A DNA stretch of 64,000 bases from Candidatus Hydrogenedentota bacterium (GCA_020848835.1 JADLHJ010000012.1:1-64000); one strand, 5' to 3'; counted from the first letter of the stretch, positions 8,776 through 17,481 are shown. The notes: generated from the sequence alone by a model not told the origin. Numbers and translations are program-made.

Positions 8776-9522
8776 TTGGCTGAAGAGATAAAGGCGTTGT
8801 TGTATGGGGCGGAGGCGGATTCGCTGTTGCCGCATGTCAAGGCGTTTCGGCAAGTAAGGGTAGTCGAAAAGTCGCCGGACGTGGTGATTTGTTACGGTGG
8901 CGATGGGACGCTGCTTTCTGCCGAGTTGAAGTGGCCGGGTGTGCCCAAGGTGCCGATTCGGAACAGCCGGCGGGGGCACCGCTGTATCCCGCACCCGCCG
9001 TCGAAGGTGTTGGATCGGCTCGTGAACAACAAGTTGACGCGCACGGAGTTTGTGAAGATTTCGTGTACGGTGTTTAACGATGGCGCGGACAAACCGAAGT
9101 ACACCGTGAGCGCGATGAACGAGTGCAACGTGCATATGGGTCATATCAACCTTGCGGTGCGCTTCAAGATTTGGCTGGACGACGAGCCTTTCGCAAATGG
9201 CATCGAGATCTTGGGCGATGGGTTTATTGTGAGCACGCCTTTTGGCAGTACGGCGTATTTCAATCAGATTACACGTGGCGTGTTTCATACCGGGCTTGGG
9301 CTCGCATTCAAGAACACGACGGAACTCACCAGCCACGTCATCGTGCCGGATACCGTTGTGGTGCGCGCGCAGATTACGCGCGGTCCAGCGGTCCTCGCGT
9401 ATGACAGCACCGAGAAGTATCTCGATCTGCGGCAGGGCGATCGGTTGGAGTTACGCAAATCGGAAATGCCGGCGACGGTGTTGACGTGGGCGAAACTCTC
9501 GAATCCGGCAAACGGCTTTTAG
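8776..9522 (+). CDS. nadK: NAD kinase
   Basis: A 248-residue ATP-NAD kinase that phosphorylates NAD to NADP. The phosphate-binding motif GGDGT is at residues 41-45, the NE pair is at 115-116 within AMNECNV, and the second conserved block TPFGSTAY is at 154-161 (family TPTGSTAY). It is somewhat shorter than the usual 270-300 residues, mainly at the N-terminus. The start is TTG at 8776, supported by AAGGAGA about 8 bases upstream; there is no ATG that would retain the GGDGT domain. Confidence 0.85.
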   Translation: MAEEIKALLYGAEADSLLPHVKAFRQVRVVEKSPDVVICYGGDGTLLSAELKWPGVPKVPIRNSRRGHRCIPHPPSKVLDRLVNNKLTRTEFVKISCTVFNDGADKPKYTVSAMNECNVHMGHINLAVRFKIWLDDEPFANGIEILGDGFIVSTPFGSTAYFNQITRGVFHTGLGLAFKNTTELTSHVIVPDTVVVRAQITRGPAVLAYDSTEKYLDLRQGDRLELRKSEMPATVLTWAKLSNPANGF

Positions 9523-9819
9523 TTAATCGTTTGCCGGGGAGTGAGCAGGCCGGAACCATGCCACCACGCGATTCCACCAGGAGCCCACTTTCAGTTCTTG
9601 GCCGTTGCCCATGACGGTTTGAGCGGCGTAGGCAGCGTTTTCTTTCACGCGCTTGAGCAGTCGTGCGGCCCACACGAACTCCGTGCTGAGAATGGCCAGG
9701 CCGATCGGGATGACGACGAAGGCAGGCCCGGGTAGCACCAAGAGCACTACACCGACAAGCAACACGGTTGATCCGATGACCAATACTGCCAAGCGGCGGG
9801 CATGCTTGAGTGGGTCCAT
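9523..9819 (-). CDS. PGPGW-family small membrane protein (copy 1)
   Basis: A 98-residue membrane protein with one long hydrophobic stretch (about 10-50) broken by the motif LVLPGPAFVVIPIGLAILS, then a basic tail. It matches the putative transmembrane PGPGW family (here PGPAF). Function is unknown. The start is ATG 9819 with AGAGGA about 9 bases upstream. It is paralogous to the gene at 9896-10198: both begin MDP[LI]K, share LxLLVLPGP and LSTEFVWAA, and lie in tandem about 76 bp apart. It converges directly on nadK. Confidence 0.8.
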   Translation of the reverse strand: MDPLKHARRLAVLVIGSTVLLVGVVLLVLPGPAFVVIPIGLAILSTEFVWAARLLKRVKENAAYAAQTVMGNGQELKVGSWWNRVVAWFRPAHSPAND

Positions 9820-9895
9820 ACGCCCAAATCCTCTTCGCCGAAAGTGTTTCCCGATCGCTTCCATTTTACACCATTATCGCGCTTGCGATAAGACG

Positions 9896-10198
9896 TTAGT
9901 TCAGGGTCGCTTTGCTTTCCGGTGGTTTGGAGAACACGGAACGAATACGCCTGCGGAAGGGCTGGTTACCATAAATCTCGCCGCGCCCCATGACTACGCG
10001 GGAAGCATGGGCGGCGCGCTCTTTGATGCGTTTGACCAGCACCGCGGCCCATACGAATTCCGTGCTCAACACCACAAGCCCGACGTAAATCACGATCGAT
10101 CCAGGCCCCGGCAGCACGAGCATTGCAGTGCCCGCAAGCAGCGCGATCGTGCCTACTATGATTACGGCTACCCGGCGAAGTTGTTTGATGGGATCCAT
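9896..10198 (-). CDS. PGPGW-family small membrane protein (copy 2)
   Basis: A 100-residue tandem paralogue of the gene at 9523-9819. The shared core is MLVLPGPGSIVIYVGL, then VLSTEFVWAAVL, followed by a basic helix (KRIKERAAHASRVVMG). One or two transmembrane segments are predicted; function is unknown. Its ATG is preceded by GAGGGAA. The duplicated pair is probably co-transcribed. Confidence 0.8.
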   Translation of the reverse strand: MDPIKQLRRVAVIIVGTIALLAGTAMLVLPGPGSIVIYVGLVVLSTEFVWAAVLVKRIKERAAHASRVVMGRGEIYGNQPFRRRIRSVFSKPPESKATLN

Positions 10199-10226
10199 TA
10201 CTGCTAGTTCCCTCGTGTTAACGGAA

Positions 10227-11534
10227 TCAACCGCCTTTGCGATTGGCGCCGTTCCAGACGCGCTTAGTTAACACGGCAAAGCGTCGTACCATTTCATCGT
10301 TGCGAAAGGGTTGCACGCCTTTGAGATAGGTGGCTGCGCGGTTTCCGAAGGGTTTCCACCAATGCTCAGGAATACTGCGAATACCGTGGACCGCGCCAAA
10401 AATTGACCCTGCGGTGGCGGCGGTGCAGTCGTTATCGTAGCCCATCGCGACACAGGTGCCGATGACTTTGGTGAAGTCCGTCTTGCCGATGGTTAACCCG
10501 AAGACGGTGAGGCAGGCATTATTGTTCGTGTGAACGTGGTGCATGCCGTTGAAACGTTTTTCGACGGCGGCGCGGGCGTCGCGGAAGTTTATCAGTTTGG
10601 GTGCCGTGCGAAGGGCCCACTTAATGTCCTGTGTAAGACGGCAGTCCTGCGGGATCTCCGTGAGTCCCACTTTGATCGCGAGCACGGGGTCGTCCACGAC
10701 GAACGCCGCCGCAATCGTTGCGGCGAAAAACATTGCGCCATAGATGCCATTGCCGCGGTGTGAAAGTACAGCGTCGCGGTACGCAAATTCTGCGGCGCGT
10801 TCCGGCCAGCCGGCGCAGGCATAGCCCCAAGGATCGCTACGGATGTCCGCGCCGATCCATTCCTGATAGGGATTGTCAATGCCGCCTGCTTTCTCTGGTG
10901 CGACGCCCGCGCGCAGGTTGCGCAATGTGACTTCTTCCGCGGTCCACGCCAGGGGAATGTGTTTCTTCCACATCTCCGCAACGTGCGCGGTGGTGAAGTT
11001 GAGTCCAAACTTTTCGAGAATGAGCAGGCCGAGTTGGGTATATCCGAGATCGTCATCGACGGGTACTTCGGTGATGTTGCCGCGCAGATAGTCTTTAATG
11101 CGTTTGACTTTGTGATGAACGATGCCCTGCTTCGGGTGAGTGGCCCAGTAGTCTTTCAACGGAAATGATTGCTTACCGAGTTTCGCAAGTTCTTCCATAT
11201 CCTCCACAGACCACGATTCGACGGGCACGCCGAGGGTGCAACCCGCGGCGCGGCCAAGCCATGCGCCGCGCAGGCGATCAGTAAAATCGGCGCGGTGCAA
11301 TGGGTTTGCTATCTTGCGCGGACCTTTGGGGCGAAGCCGCCGAATGGCGGGCAATGTATTCGGTTCATGATCGCGGTGCGGGTTTGCGACTTGCGCGAGG
11401 CGCTTGCGCGCAGCCTCGAGATCGCGCGAGATGCGTTTAAATTCGCCAGAGACGTTCGCGCCTTGTTCGTGGCGGAGATCCGCCCAGAGAGAAACTTGTT
11501 CGGCTAACTGTTGAATATCTTTGAAATAGGGCAT
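10227..11534 (-). CDS. ADP-ribosylglycohydrolase family protein
   Basis: A 435-residue protein. The core begins near residue 83 with DRLRGAWLGRAAGCTLGVPVE, the standard opening of the ADP-ribosylglycohydrolase (DraG/ARH) fold. Metal-binding aspartates are in VDDDLGYTQ (160-162) and GYDNDCTAA (365-371), which occupy the positions of the family DDT and GGDxDT motifs. The first 80 residues are a helical, charged extension not found in minimal members. The family removes ADP-ribose from proteins or acts on related ADP-ribose conjugates; the substrate is unknown and the metal motifs deviate slightly. The ribosome-binding site is weak (AGAAGAAAG). No ADP-ribosyltransferase is visible nearby. Confidence 0.8.
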   Translation of the reverse strand: MPYFKDIQQLAEQVSLWADLRHEQGANVSGEFKRISRDLEAARKRLAQVANPHRDHEPNTLPAIRRLRPKGPRKIANPLHRADFTDRLRGAWLGRAAGCTLGVPVESWSVEDMEELAKLGKQSFPLKDYWATHPKQGIVHHKVKRIKDYLRGNITEVPVDDDLGYTQLGLLILEKFGLNFTTAHVAEMWKKHIPLAWTAEEVTLRNLRAGVAPEKAGGIDNPYQEWIGADIRSDPWGYACAGWPERAAEFAYRDAVLSHRGNGIYGAMFFAATIAAAFVVDDPVLAIKVGLTEIPQDCRLTQDIKWALRTAPKLINFRDARAAVEKRFNGMHHVHTNNNACLTVFGLTIGKTDFTKVIGTCVAMGYDNDCTAATAGSIFGAVHGIRSIPEHWWKPFGNRAATYLKGVQPFRNDEMVRRFAVLTKRVWNGANRKGG

Positions 11535-11677
11535 TACGAAATCTTTCTTCTGCGGGTTGATGGTTTATCATACTTCAGCGCGTGCGGGGTTGGACAAGAT
11601 CGCGGGGGGGTGGAAAGCGGCGATATCTCGCCGCACTCCGCCGCGGCGGACGCTTCGCGCGCATCACGGAAGGCCGC

Positions 11678-12238
11678 ATGCATAACAGGCGCGCACAGAT
11701 CCTTTTGGGGGCAATGGCTATCGCAGGTTATTGCGTTCATGCGACGTTTCATGTTTCGCGCGGCGAGCCGGAGAATCTGCTGTGGGTGTGCCATGTTGCC
11801 GCGCTGCTTGTTGGAATTGGATTGATCACGGGCAACAAGTTAATTGCGGGTGTGGGCACAATCGTGCTTTGCATGGGCACGCCACTGTGGCTTTTCGATC
11901 TTTTGCAGGGCAGTGAATTTCTGCCAACTTCTCTGGGTACGCACGTGCTTGGATTGGCGATTGGTTTGTATGGCGTTCGAGCACTTGGTGTGGAGCGCGG
12001 CACGTGGTGGAAGGCGGGCGCGTTCGTGGTTGCCATGATAGTACTCGCTCGGTTTGTCACGCCTAATGTCTCGAATGTGAATGTGACGTTTGCGATTCCG
12101 CCGGGAATGGATCGATACTTTTCGGGCCACCTTGCGTATCTTGCAGTCATGATCGGTATTTCCTGCGCCTATTTCTGGGTTGTTGAAATGTTATTGCGCG
12201 CGTTCGTCGCGAAACGTTCGGAGGCTGCCGCGTCATGA
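11678..12238 (+). CDS. Multi-pass membrane protein of unknown function
   Basis: A 186-residue protein with about six hydrophobic segments (LLWVCHVAALLVGIGLIT, TIVLCMGTPLWLFDLL, GAFVVAMIVLARFV and others). I do not recognise the family. The start is ATG 11678, preceded closely by GGAAGG; the frame is open to 11582 without support for an earlier start. It overlaps the next membrane-protein gene by 4 bp (ATGA), so the pair is likely translationally coupled. Confidence 0.65.
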   Translation: MHNRRAQILLGAMAIAGYCVHATFHVSRGEPENLLWVCHVAALLVGIGLITGNKLIAGVGTIVLCMGTPLWLFDLLQGSEFLPTSLGTHVLGLAIGLYGVRALGVERGTWWKAGAFVVAMIVLARFVTPNVSNVNVTFAIPPGMDRYFSGHLAYLAVMIGISCAYFWVVEMLLRAFVAKRSEAAAS

Positions 12239-12732
12239 AGAGTTCCGTAGCGCCGAAACAACTGCACGAGAAGATCTTGATGTGGGCGGCAATCGCGGGG
12301 ATCTTTTTCGGTCTGATGCCGCCGTATGTCTTGACGATTGTTGTCGTGGCGACATGGGGTGTGCCGCCGCTGGAAGCGCCGGACGTGCAGACGTTTCGCG
12401 CGGTGTATTTGCTGCGGCTGGTGTTGGGGAATGTACTTGGTCTGGTGGTTGGCGGATTTCTCGCGGCGGCGGCGGCGAACATAGGCCTGCGCGTTGCGGG
12501 AAAGCCGACGTATTCGCGCGGTGCGATAGGCGGGGCGGTGCTCGGCGGCGCTGTCGGATCGATTACCGCGGCGGCGTGCCCGCTGATGCTGCTGATCAGT
12601 TCGACCAACGTCGAGTGGGCGTGGATTATGATCCGCCGTTCTTTCGCCGTCGGCGGCATGATGGGCCTCGTGAACGGTTGCTTCGCGGGGCTTGTCATTG
12701 TGTACTTCATTAAACGCGCCCGCGCGGCGTAG
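12235..12732 (+). CDS. Small membrane protein of unknown function
   Basis: A 165-residue protein with four likely transmembrane helices and glycine-rich segments (VLGNVLGLVVGGFLAAAAA and GGAVLGGAVGSITAAA) that suggest tight helix packing. There is no recognised domain. It starts inside the stop of the preceding gene (ATGA overlap), so the two may form a membrane complex. Confidence 0.65.
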   Translation: MKSSVAPKQLHEKILMWAAIAGIFFGLMPPYVLTIVVVATWGVPPLEAPDVQTFRAVYLLRLVLGNVLGLVVGGFLAAAAANIGLRVAGKPTYSRGAIGGAVLGGAVGSITAAACPLMLLISSTNVEWAWIMIRRSFAVGGMMGLVNGCFAGLVIVYFIKRARAA

Positions 12733-12760
12733 CGCGGAAGCGACTCCACCAATCGTTGAC

Positions 12761-12792
12761 CTCTACTACTACGCCCACGGCGTTGCACGCTG
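12761..12792 (+). repeat. 32-bp dispersed repeat, copy 1
   Basis: Contains GCCCACGGCGTTGCAC. A second copy at 45818-45849 matches at 27 of 32 positions. Both lie shortly after the stop codon of a membrane-protein gene on the same strand. Confidence 0.6.
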
Positions 12793-12907
12793 CGCATCAA
12801 TATTTATCACCACGAAGACACGAAGGGCACGAAGTAATCGTGTTCCGCGCGAAACGAGTGGTATTTGGTTGACGCAGTGCTGCCTGTATTGGGTTGGTCG
12901 TATTTCC

Positions 12908-13574
12908 TTCTCGTTCCCAAGCTCCCGCTTGGGAACGGGCTCTTGAAAAGCTCTGCTTTGATCTTCGTTTACAAGGGCAGCGGATCGATCTCCAGCACCG
13001 AATGATCGTCGAGGTAATAATTTCTGGCGGATGAGTGGCGCCAGTGTTCTGGGGCGTCTACGTAGCCTCGTCGGACGGGGTTGTTGTGGATGTATGTGAT
13101 CTTTTGGTTTAAGACTTCATCGTCGCGAATGATTTGTGGGTGTGCGCCTTCTTGCCAGACTTGATGTCTGCTCTCTTCTTTGTAGCCTTTCTTTCGCAGC
13201 ATGAACTTGTTTAGCAATTCGGTGCGGTTGTTGCTTTCTGTTACGGCGAGTATTTCGCGTGCGGTGTAGCTTTTGAAGTCTTGGATTACGCGGCTGAGGT
13301 CTGGTGCGCCTGCGATTAGGTGTAGGTGGTTTTCCATGATGACGTAAGCGTAGAGGCGCATTCCTTTGTTTTTGCGGCAGAAGGTTAGTGAGTTGGTGAT
13401 GATTTCGAGGTACGGGGGTGATTGGAAGATGGGGAACCAGTCGACGATGGTGCAGGTTAGGAAGTAGAGGGCGTCTGTTTCGACGAATTTGTAGCGGGAG
13501 CGCATGGTGGGAGTATAAGACCAAAGCGTAGCTTTTCAAGAGTGCGTTCCCAAGCTGGAGCTTGGGAACGAGAA
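12908..13574. mobile_element. RAYT element bounded by 53-bp inverted repeats
   Basis: The left end (12908-12960) and the reverse complement of the right end (13522-13574) are 53 bp long with 5 mismatches. Each end contains an inner palindrome of the form GTTCCCAAGCTnnAGCTTGGGAAC (left copy with a central CCCG) and the shared block CTCTTGAAAAGCT. Between them sits a single REP-associated tyrosine transposase gene. This is the layout expected of a RAYT with its cognate REP sequences. Confidence 0.8.
12969..13505 (-). CDS. REP-associated tyrosine transposase (RAYT, Y1/HUH)
   Basis: A 178-residue IS200/TnpA-REP-like transposase. The metal-binding HUH motif is H60-L-H62 in MENHLHLI, following the family strand RLYAYVIM. 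The conserved YIHNNPVRRGYV block at 138-149 includes the likely nucleophilic tyrosine (Y138, by analogy). RAYT proteins cut single-stranded REP hairpins and are thought to spread them. The start is ATG 13505; the gene fills most of the space between the 53-bp inverted repeats. The full-length frame suggests it is, or recently was, active. Confidence 0.88.
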   Translation of the reverse strand: MRSRYKFVETDALYFLTCTIVDWFPIFQSPPYLEIITNSLTFCRKNKGMRLYAYVIMENHLHLIAGAPDLSRVIQDFKSYTAREILAVTESNNRTELLNKFMLRKKGYKEESRHQVWQEGAHPQIIRDDEVLNQKITYIHNNPVRRGYVDAPEHWRHSSARNYYLDDHSVLEIDPLPL

Positions 13575-13604
13575 TTTCTGCGGCGATTGGGAACGAGTTA
13601 ATAC

Positions 13605-13630
13605 CGTCCGGCTCGGAGGCCGGACGCTAC
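13605..13630. repeat. REP-like palindrome
   Basis: The arms CGTCCGGC and GCCGGACG enclose TCGGAG, followed by CTAC. In reverse complement it reads GTAGCGTCCGGCCTCCGAGC, a close relative of the palindromes at 167-190 and 16339-16368. It lies 30 bp beyond the RAYT right repeat. Confidence 0.65.
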
Positions 13631-13746
13631 ATTAATGCGATCTGGTCGTAGAAGGTTTCCGCGAACTCCCACCTTTCTCCGGTGTCTCATTCAATAAGCG
13701 CGCAGATGGTATTCATTGCTTAACAAGGCTTATTGGAGAACTTCCG

Positions 13747-16299
13747 ATGTCTACGTTGAAACGGTTGTTGGGAAAGGTTGGTTCGGTTTTGTTTGCGGCG
13801 GCGGTGTTGGCTGGGCCGTCGGGTGTGGCTGGTGGGTTGGAGTTGGTGGACCCTAGCGGTAGTAAGCCGGGGGGCGGGCAGCGGACTATTCTGCCTGGGG
13901 GGTGTGTCGTTGTGCCGCCTAAAGATGGGCGGCCGGAGGGGCAGTGTCCGCTGGAGCATACGGATGTGCGGGTGGAGGTGTCGGGGTTTGTGGCGCGGGT
14001 GACCTTAACGCAGCGTTTTGGCAATCCGTATTCGGAGCCGATCGAGGCGGTGTATACGTTTCCGATGTCGGACCGGGCGGCGGTGGACACGATGTTGATG
14101 AAGGTGGGCAATCGCGTTATCCGCGGGAACATCAAGGAGCGCGAGGAGGCGCAGAAGATTTATCAGCAGGCGCGGGACGCGGGGAAGACGGCGAGCTTGC
14201 TGGATCAGGAGCGTCCGAATATTTTCACGCAGTCGGTCGCGAACATCCTTCCGAGGGAAAACATCGAGATCACGATCTCATATGTGGAGTACCTGAAGTA
14301 TGAGGAAGGCGAGTACGAGTTTTCGTTTCCGATGGTGGTCGGGCCGCGTTACATTCCGGGGAGCACGGACTCCACGCGGCCTGCGCATGTGGATGGTGGG
14401 CTTGGGAATAAGGCGGGGCCGGAGAGTACCGATCAGGTGCCGGATGCGGGGCGTGTGAATGCGCCGATTACGCCTGAGGGTACGCGTGCGGGGCATGACA
14501 TTTCGTTGTCGGTCAAGGTGGATGCGGGCTTGCCGTTGCAGGAAATCCACAGTGAGTTGCATGAGGTGGATGTGCAGACAAATGGCAGCGTGGCGACGGT
14601 GTCGCTGAAGAACAACAAGGAAATCCCGAACCGGGACTTCATCCTTAAATATAAGGTAGCCGGGCAGAACATCGGCGATGCGGTGCTGACGCATGCGGGC
14701 GCGAAGGGCGGATTTTTCTCGGTGGTGCTGCATCCGCCTGCGCGGGTGACGGCGCAGCAGGCTACGCCGAAGGAGATGATCTTCATCATCGATTGCAGCG
14801 GGTCGATGAGCGGGTTCCCGATTGAAACGGCGAAGGCGACGATGAAGCGTTGCATCGAGGGCATGAACCCGAACGATACGTTTAACCTGGTGACCTTTGC
14901 TGGTGGCTTGGGCTATTGCTTCAACAAGGTGGTGCCGAACAGGCCTGAGAATGTGAAGAAGGCTCTCGAATATTTGTCGAACCTGGAAGGCGGCGGCGGT
15001 ACGGAGATGATGCCGGCGATCAACACTGCGCTCGGCGGGCCGCATGATCCGGAGCGGTTGCGCGTGGTGTGCATGATGACGGACGCGTATATCGGCAATG
15101 ACATGGAGATACTCGACGCGATCCAGAAAAACGCGAAAGACACGCGGGTGTTTTCGTTTGGCATCGGGAATTCCGTGAACCGCTTCCTTATTGATGGTAT
15201 GGCGCGCGCGGGGCGTGGCGAGGCGGAGGTGGTGTCGCTGGAATCGGATGGCGATGCGGCGGCGACGCGGTTCCACGAGCGGATCCAGAGCCCGGTATTG
15301 ACGGATATCTCGATCGATTTCGGCGGGCTGAATGTTAGCGAGGTGTTTCCGGATCCGGCGCTTATCCCCGACTTGTTCAGTGCGAAGCCGGTAATTTTGA
15401 CCGGGCGTTATGCCGGGTCGGGCAGCGGCACGATTACCGTGCGTGGCGAGACGGCGGAGGGTGCGTTTGAACGGAGGATCGATGTAAACCTGCCTGCGTC
15501 GGAGCCGGAGCATGATGTGTTGGCGCCGTTGTGGGCGCGGAAACGGATCGACTGGTTGATGGAACAGGACTGGCTGGGCATCCAGCGCGGGAATGCGAAT
15601 AAGGATGTGAAGGGCGATATCACGAAGCTGGGCCTTGAGTTCGGGTTGATGACGCAGTACACGAGCTTTGTCGCGGTGGAAGAGAAGGTCGTGACGGAAG
15701 GCGGCAAGCCGAAGACGGTCGAGGTGCCGGTCGAGATGCCGGACGGCGTGAGCTATGAGGGTATCTTCGGGAAAGAAGCAGAGATGCTGGCGGCGGCGGG
15801 TCAGCCGGTGATGTTGGGCATCACTGCTGCCGGTGCGGCGCCGATGTCTGCGCCGCCGATGCCACAGTTGCGGCAGAAGTCTGTGAACCGCGCTGCGCGC
15901 GTACAGCTCGAATCACTTTCGGATGAATCTGCCCCAGCCCCGGCAACCCCGGCCCCGGCGGAACCTGCGCCAATGCCGACACCGGTTAATGCGCCGAGCA
16001 AGACGGAAGGCGATGCGCGGTCGTCGAAGTTGGATTCCCGGCTGGTTGGTCTGGCGGCAAAGGTCGTAAACGGTAGCTATAGCCAGGGCAATGTGAAGGT
16101 CGTGAATAACCAGATCAAGGTTACCGTGTTCCTCACGGACTTTTCCGAAGCTGCCATTAAGGCGGTGAAGGATGCCGGTGCGCAGGTGGTCGCGGAGCGG
16201 CGTTCGGGTAAGGCGCTGTTGGTGACGGTGCGCGTGGAAGACTTGGAGAAGCTCGCGGCGATCGCGGCGGTAAAGCATATCGAGCCTGCGGGGGCATAG
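13747..16299 (+). CDS. Secreted VIT and von Willebrand A domain protein
   Basis: An 850-residue exported protein. After a signal peptide (about 1-29) comes a VIT domain (about 65-200) with VRVEVSGFVARVTLTQRF, AVYTFPMSDRAAV and IKEREEAQKIYQQA, as in inter-alpha-trypsin inhibitor heavy chains. A vWA domain (about 340-520) follows with an intact metal site, D349-x-S351-x-S353 in IIDCSGSMSG, and a downstream MTDAY aspartate. An Ala/Pro linker then leads to a C-terminal domain of about 90 residues (VVNGSYSQGNVKVV to the end). Marine bacteria have related sortase-target proteins, but there is no LPxTG or C-terminal anchor here. GGAG precedes the ATG; a strong terminator follows. It probably mediates metal-dependent protein adhesion at the surface. 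Confidence 0.88.
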   Translation: MSTLKRLLGKVGSVLFAAAVLAGPSGVAGGLELVDPSGSKPGGGQRTILPGGCVVVPPKDGRPEGQCPLEHTDVRVEVSGFVARVTLTQRFGNPYSEPIEAVYTFPMSDRAAVDTMLMKVGNRVIRGNIKEREEAQKIYQQARDAGKTASLLDQERPNIFTQSVANILPRENIEITISYVEYLKYEEGEYEFSFPMVVGPRYIPGSTDSTRPAHVDGGLGNKAGPESTDQVPDAGRVNAPITPEGTRAGHDISLSVKVDAGLPLQEIHSELHEVDVQTNGSVATVSLKNNKEIPNRDFILKYKVAGQNIGDAVLTHAGAKGGFFSVVLHPPARVTAQQATPKEMIFIIDCSGSMSGFPIETAKATMKRCIEGMNPNDTFNLVTFAGGLGYCFNKVVPNRPENVKKALEYLSNLEGGGGTEMMPAINTALGGPHDPERLRVVCMMTDAYIGNDMEILDAIQKNAKDTRVFSFGIGNSVNRFLIDGMARAGRGEAEVVSLESDGDAAATRFHERIQSPVLTDISIDFGGLNVSEVFPDPALIPDLFSAKPVILTGRYAGSGSGTITVRGETAEGAFERRIDVNLPASEPEHDVLAPLWARKRIDWLMEQDWLGIQRGNANKDVKGDITKLGLEFGLMTQYTSFVAVEEKVVTEGGKPKTVEVPVEMPDGVSYEGIFGKEAEMLAAAGQPVMLGITAAGAAPMSAPPMPQLRQKSVNRAARVQLESLSDESAPAPATPAPAEPAPMPTPVNAPSKTEGDARSSKLDSRLVGLAAKVVNGSYSQGNVKVVNNQIKVTVFLTDFSEAAIKAVKDAGAQVVAERRSGKALLVTVRVEDLEKLAAIAAVKHIEPAGA

Positions 16300-16338
16300 A
16301 CCGCACGACACCAAAAGTCCAAAAGAGGTCGAACAGTC

Positions 16339-16376
16339 GTAGCGCCCGGCTTTCATGCCGGGCGCTACTTTTTTTT
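16339..16376 (+). terminator. Intrinsic terminator after the VIT-vWA gene
   Basis: The arms GTAGCGCCCGGC and GCCGGGCGCTAC (16339-16350, 16357-16368) form a perfect 12-bp stem with a six-base loop, followed by a T-rich run. It is also a member of the GTAGCGCCCGG palindrome family of the window, so the repeat appears to be used as a terminator here. Confidence 0.85.
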
Positions 16377-16497
16377 GAAAGCCCGGAACCTAGCTGTTTG
16401 GTGTTGCCATTGGCCCGCCTTCTGCCGCAACGTCACGCAGGAACGCCAAACACACTACCCGCTGCGTTCTTGCACAAGTTTCAGGGAAGGAAAGAGA

Positions 16498-17481
16498 TTA
16501 TTTTCCCTTACGCGACCCCTGTTCGCGTTGGCGTACCAGCACCGGATCGATGAAGCCGAGAGGATCTGGGCCTTTGGCGTGCGTGGCAATAAAGGACTCC
16601 GTCAGTGACACAATTTCTGGGTTACCGCGCGCATACATTTCGTGGATTGACCAAGAAACCAATTCCATAAGAAATTGCCGCCATTCTCGATGAACATATC
16701 CGTTCTCTAAATCAGCATAAACGTTGAGAAGACCTTTGGCTGCGTCGGGTTGATCAAGCTCGACAAGATATGACGCCAACTCGATGGCGGTACAGTAGTC
16801 GAAAATCGTCCGATACATGGGCACGATACCCGTAAGAAGTTTCAACTGACAGGGCAGCGCGGCTTGCTCTCGTGAGTATGCGATCAGTTCAACTGCCTTC
16901 CCCATTTCGTCTTGACGCTTCGAGTAATCGACAATATTACTCGCGATCGCGAACAACGCTTCATATCGCCTCTGAACCGCCAAGTCATCGCTTTCCAGCA
17001 CGTTGAAAGAAAACTCGGCTCTGACAGGAGGAGAAAATGCTTCAGTCGCCGAAATATTCTCTCCTCGATACACGATTCCCAAAGTGTTAATATCGCATAC
17101 TGCTTTGTAATGGCCAGACGGCATTGCAGTGGAACACCATTCATTAAATACAAACTGTGCACTTGCCGTGTGTTCCTTTGATTCGTCGAATTTCGCCAAC
17201 CAAAGGTTATGTTCCGCGCAATCCCACTTCCTTTGACTCGATTCAGCGACAACTGCGCCTTCTGTGTTGTACACGCGAAGGACGATATTATCGTCGTTTA
17301 CAAAAGCCGCCCTTACATCCCTTTCTTTAAACTTTTGAATCTTGAGCGATATTGCCAGGCCCAGCGGTTCCTGCGGATGGACTTCGGTTTTATCAGGAAT
17401 GATTGAAAAATGGACGGCTTCATTGGAAGCAGCGAGGCAGGTAAAGAACGAGCAAAAGGCAAATGAAACAGAAGTAATCAT
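16498..17481 (-). CDS. Secreted protein of unknown function
   Basis: A 327-residue protein with an N-terminal signal peptide (MITSVSFAFCSFFTCLAASN). Residues 25-165 look like beta-rich Ig-like structure (KTEVHPQEPLGLAISLKI, GHYKAVCDINTLG). The second half is helical, with a TPR-like pattern. I do not recognise a family. The start is ATG 17481 with AAGGG about 9 bases upstream. Its base composition looks more AT-rich than the neighbouring genes, which might mean later acquisition. It lies downstream of the peptide-cluster operon on the same strand, but the 67-bp gap and different composition argue against membership. Confidence 0.6.
   Translation of the reverse strand: MITSVSFAFCSFFTCLAASNEAVHFSIIPDKTEVHPQEPLGLAISLKIQKFKERDVRAAFVNDDNIVLRVYNTEGAVVAESSQRKWDCAEHNLWLAKFDESKEHTASAQFVFNEWCSTAMPSGHYKAVCDINTLGIVYRGENISATEAFSPPVRAEFSFNVLESDDLAVQRRYEALFAIASNIVDYSKRQDEMGKAVELIAYSREQAALPCQLKLLTGIVPMYRTIFDYCTAIELASYLVELDQPDAAKGLLNVYADLENGYVHREWRQFLMELVSWSIHEMYARGNPEIVSLTESFIATHAKGPDPLGFIDPVLVRQREQGSRKGK

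Noticed and set aside
12733-12968. Small frame 12692-12946 on the plus strand
   Set aside because: It runs across repeat sequences and the RAYT left end and has no coding pattern.
14278-15513. A 411-codon minus-strand frame
   Set aside because: It is the antisense shadow of the VIT-vWA gene and has a low-complexity Arg/His-rich translation.
16498-17481. Membership of the secreted unknown protein in the peptide cluster
   Set aside because: Same strand, but a gap, its own ribosome-binding site and different base composition make membership doubtful; no motif links it to the cluster.
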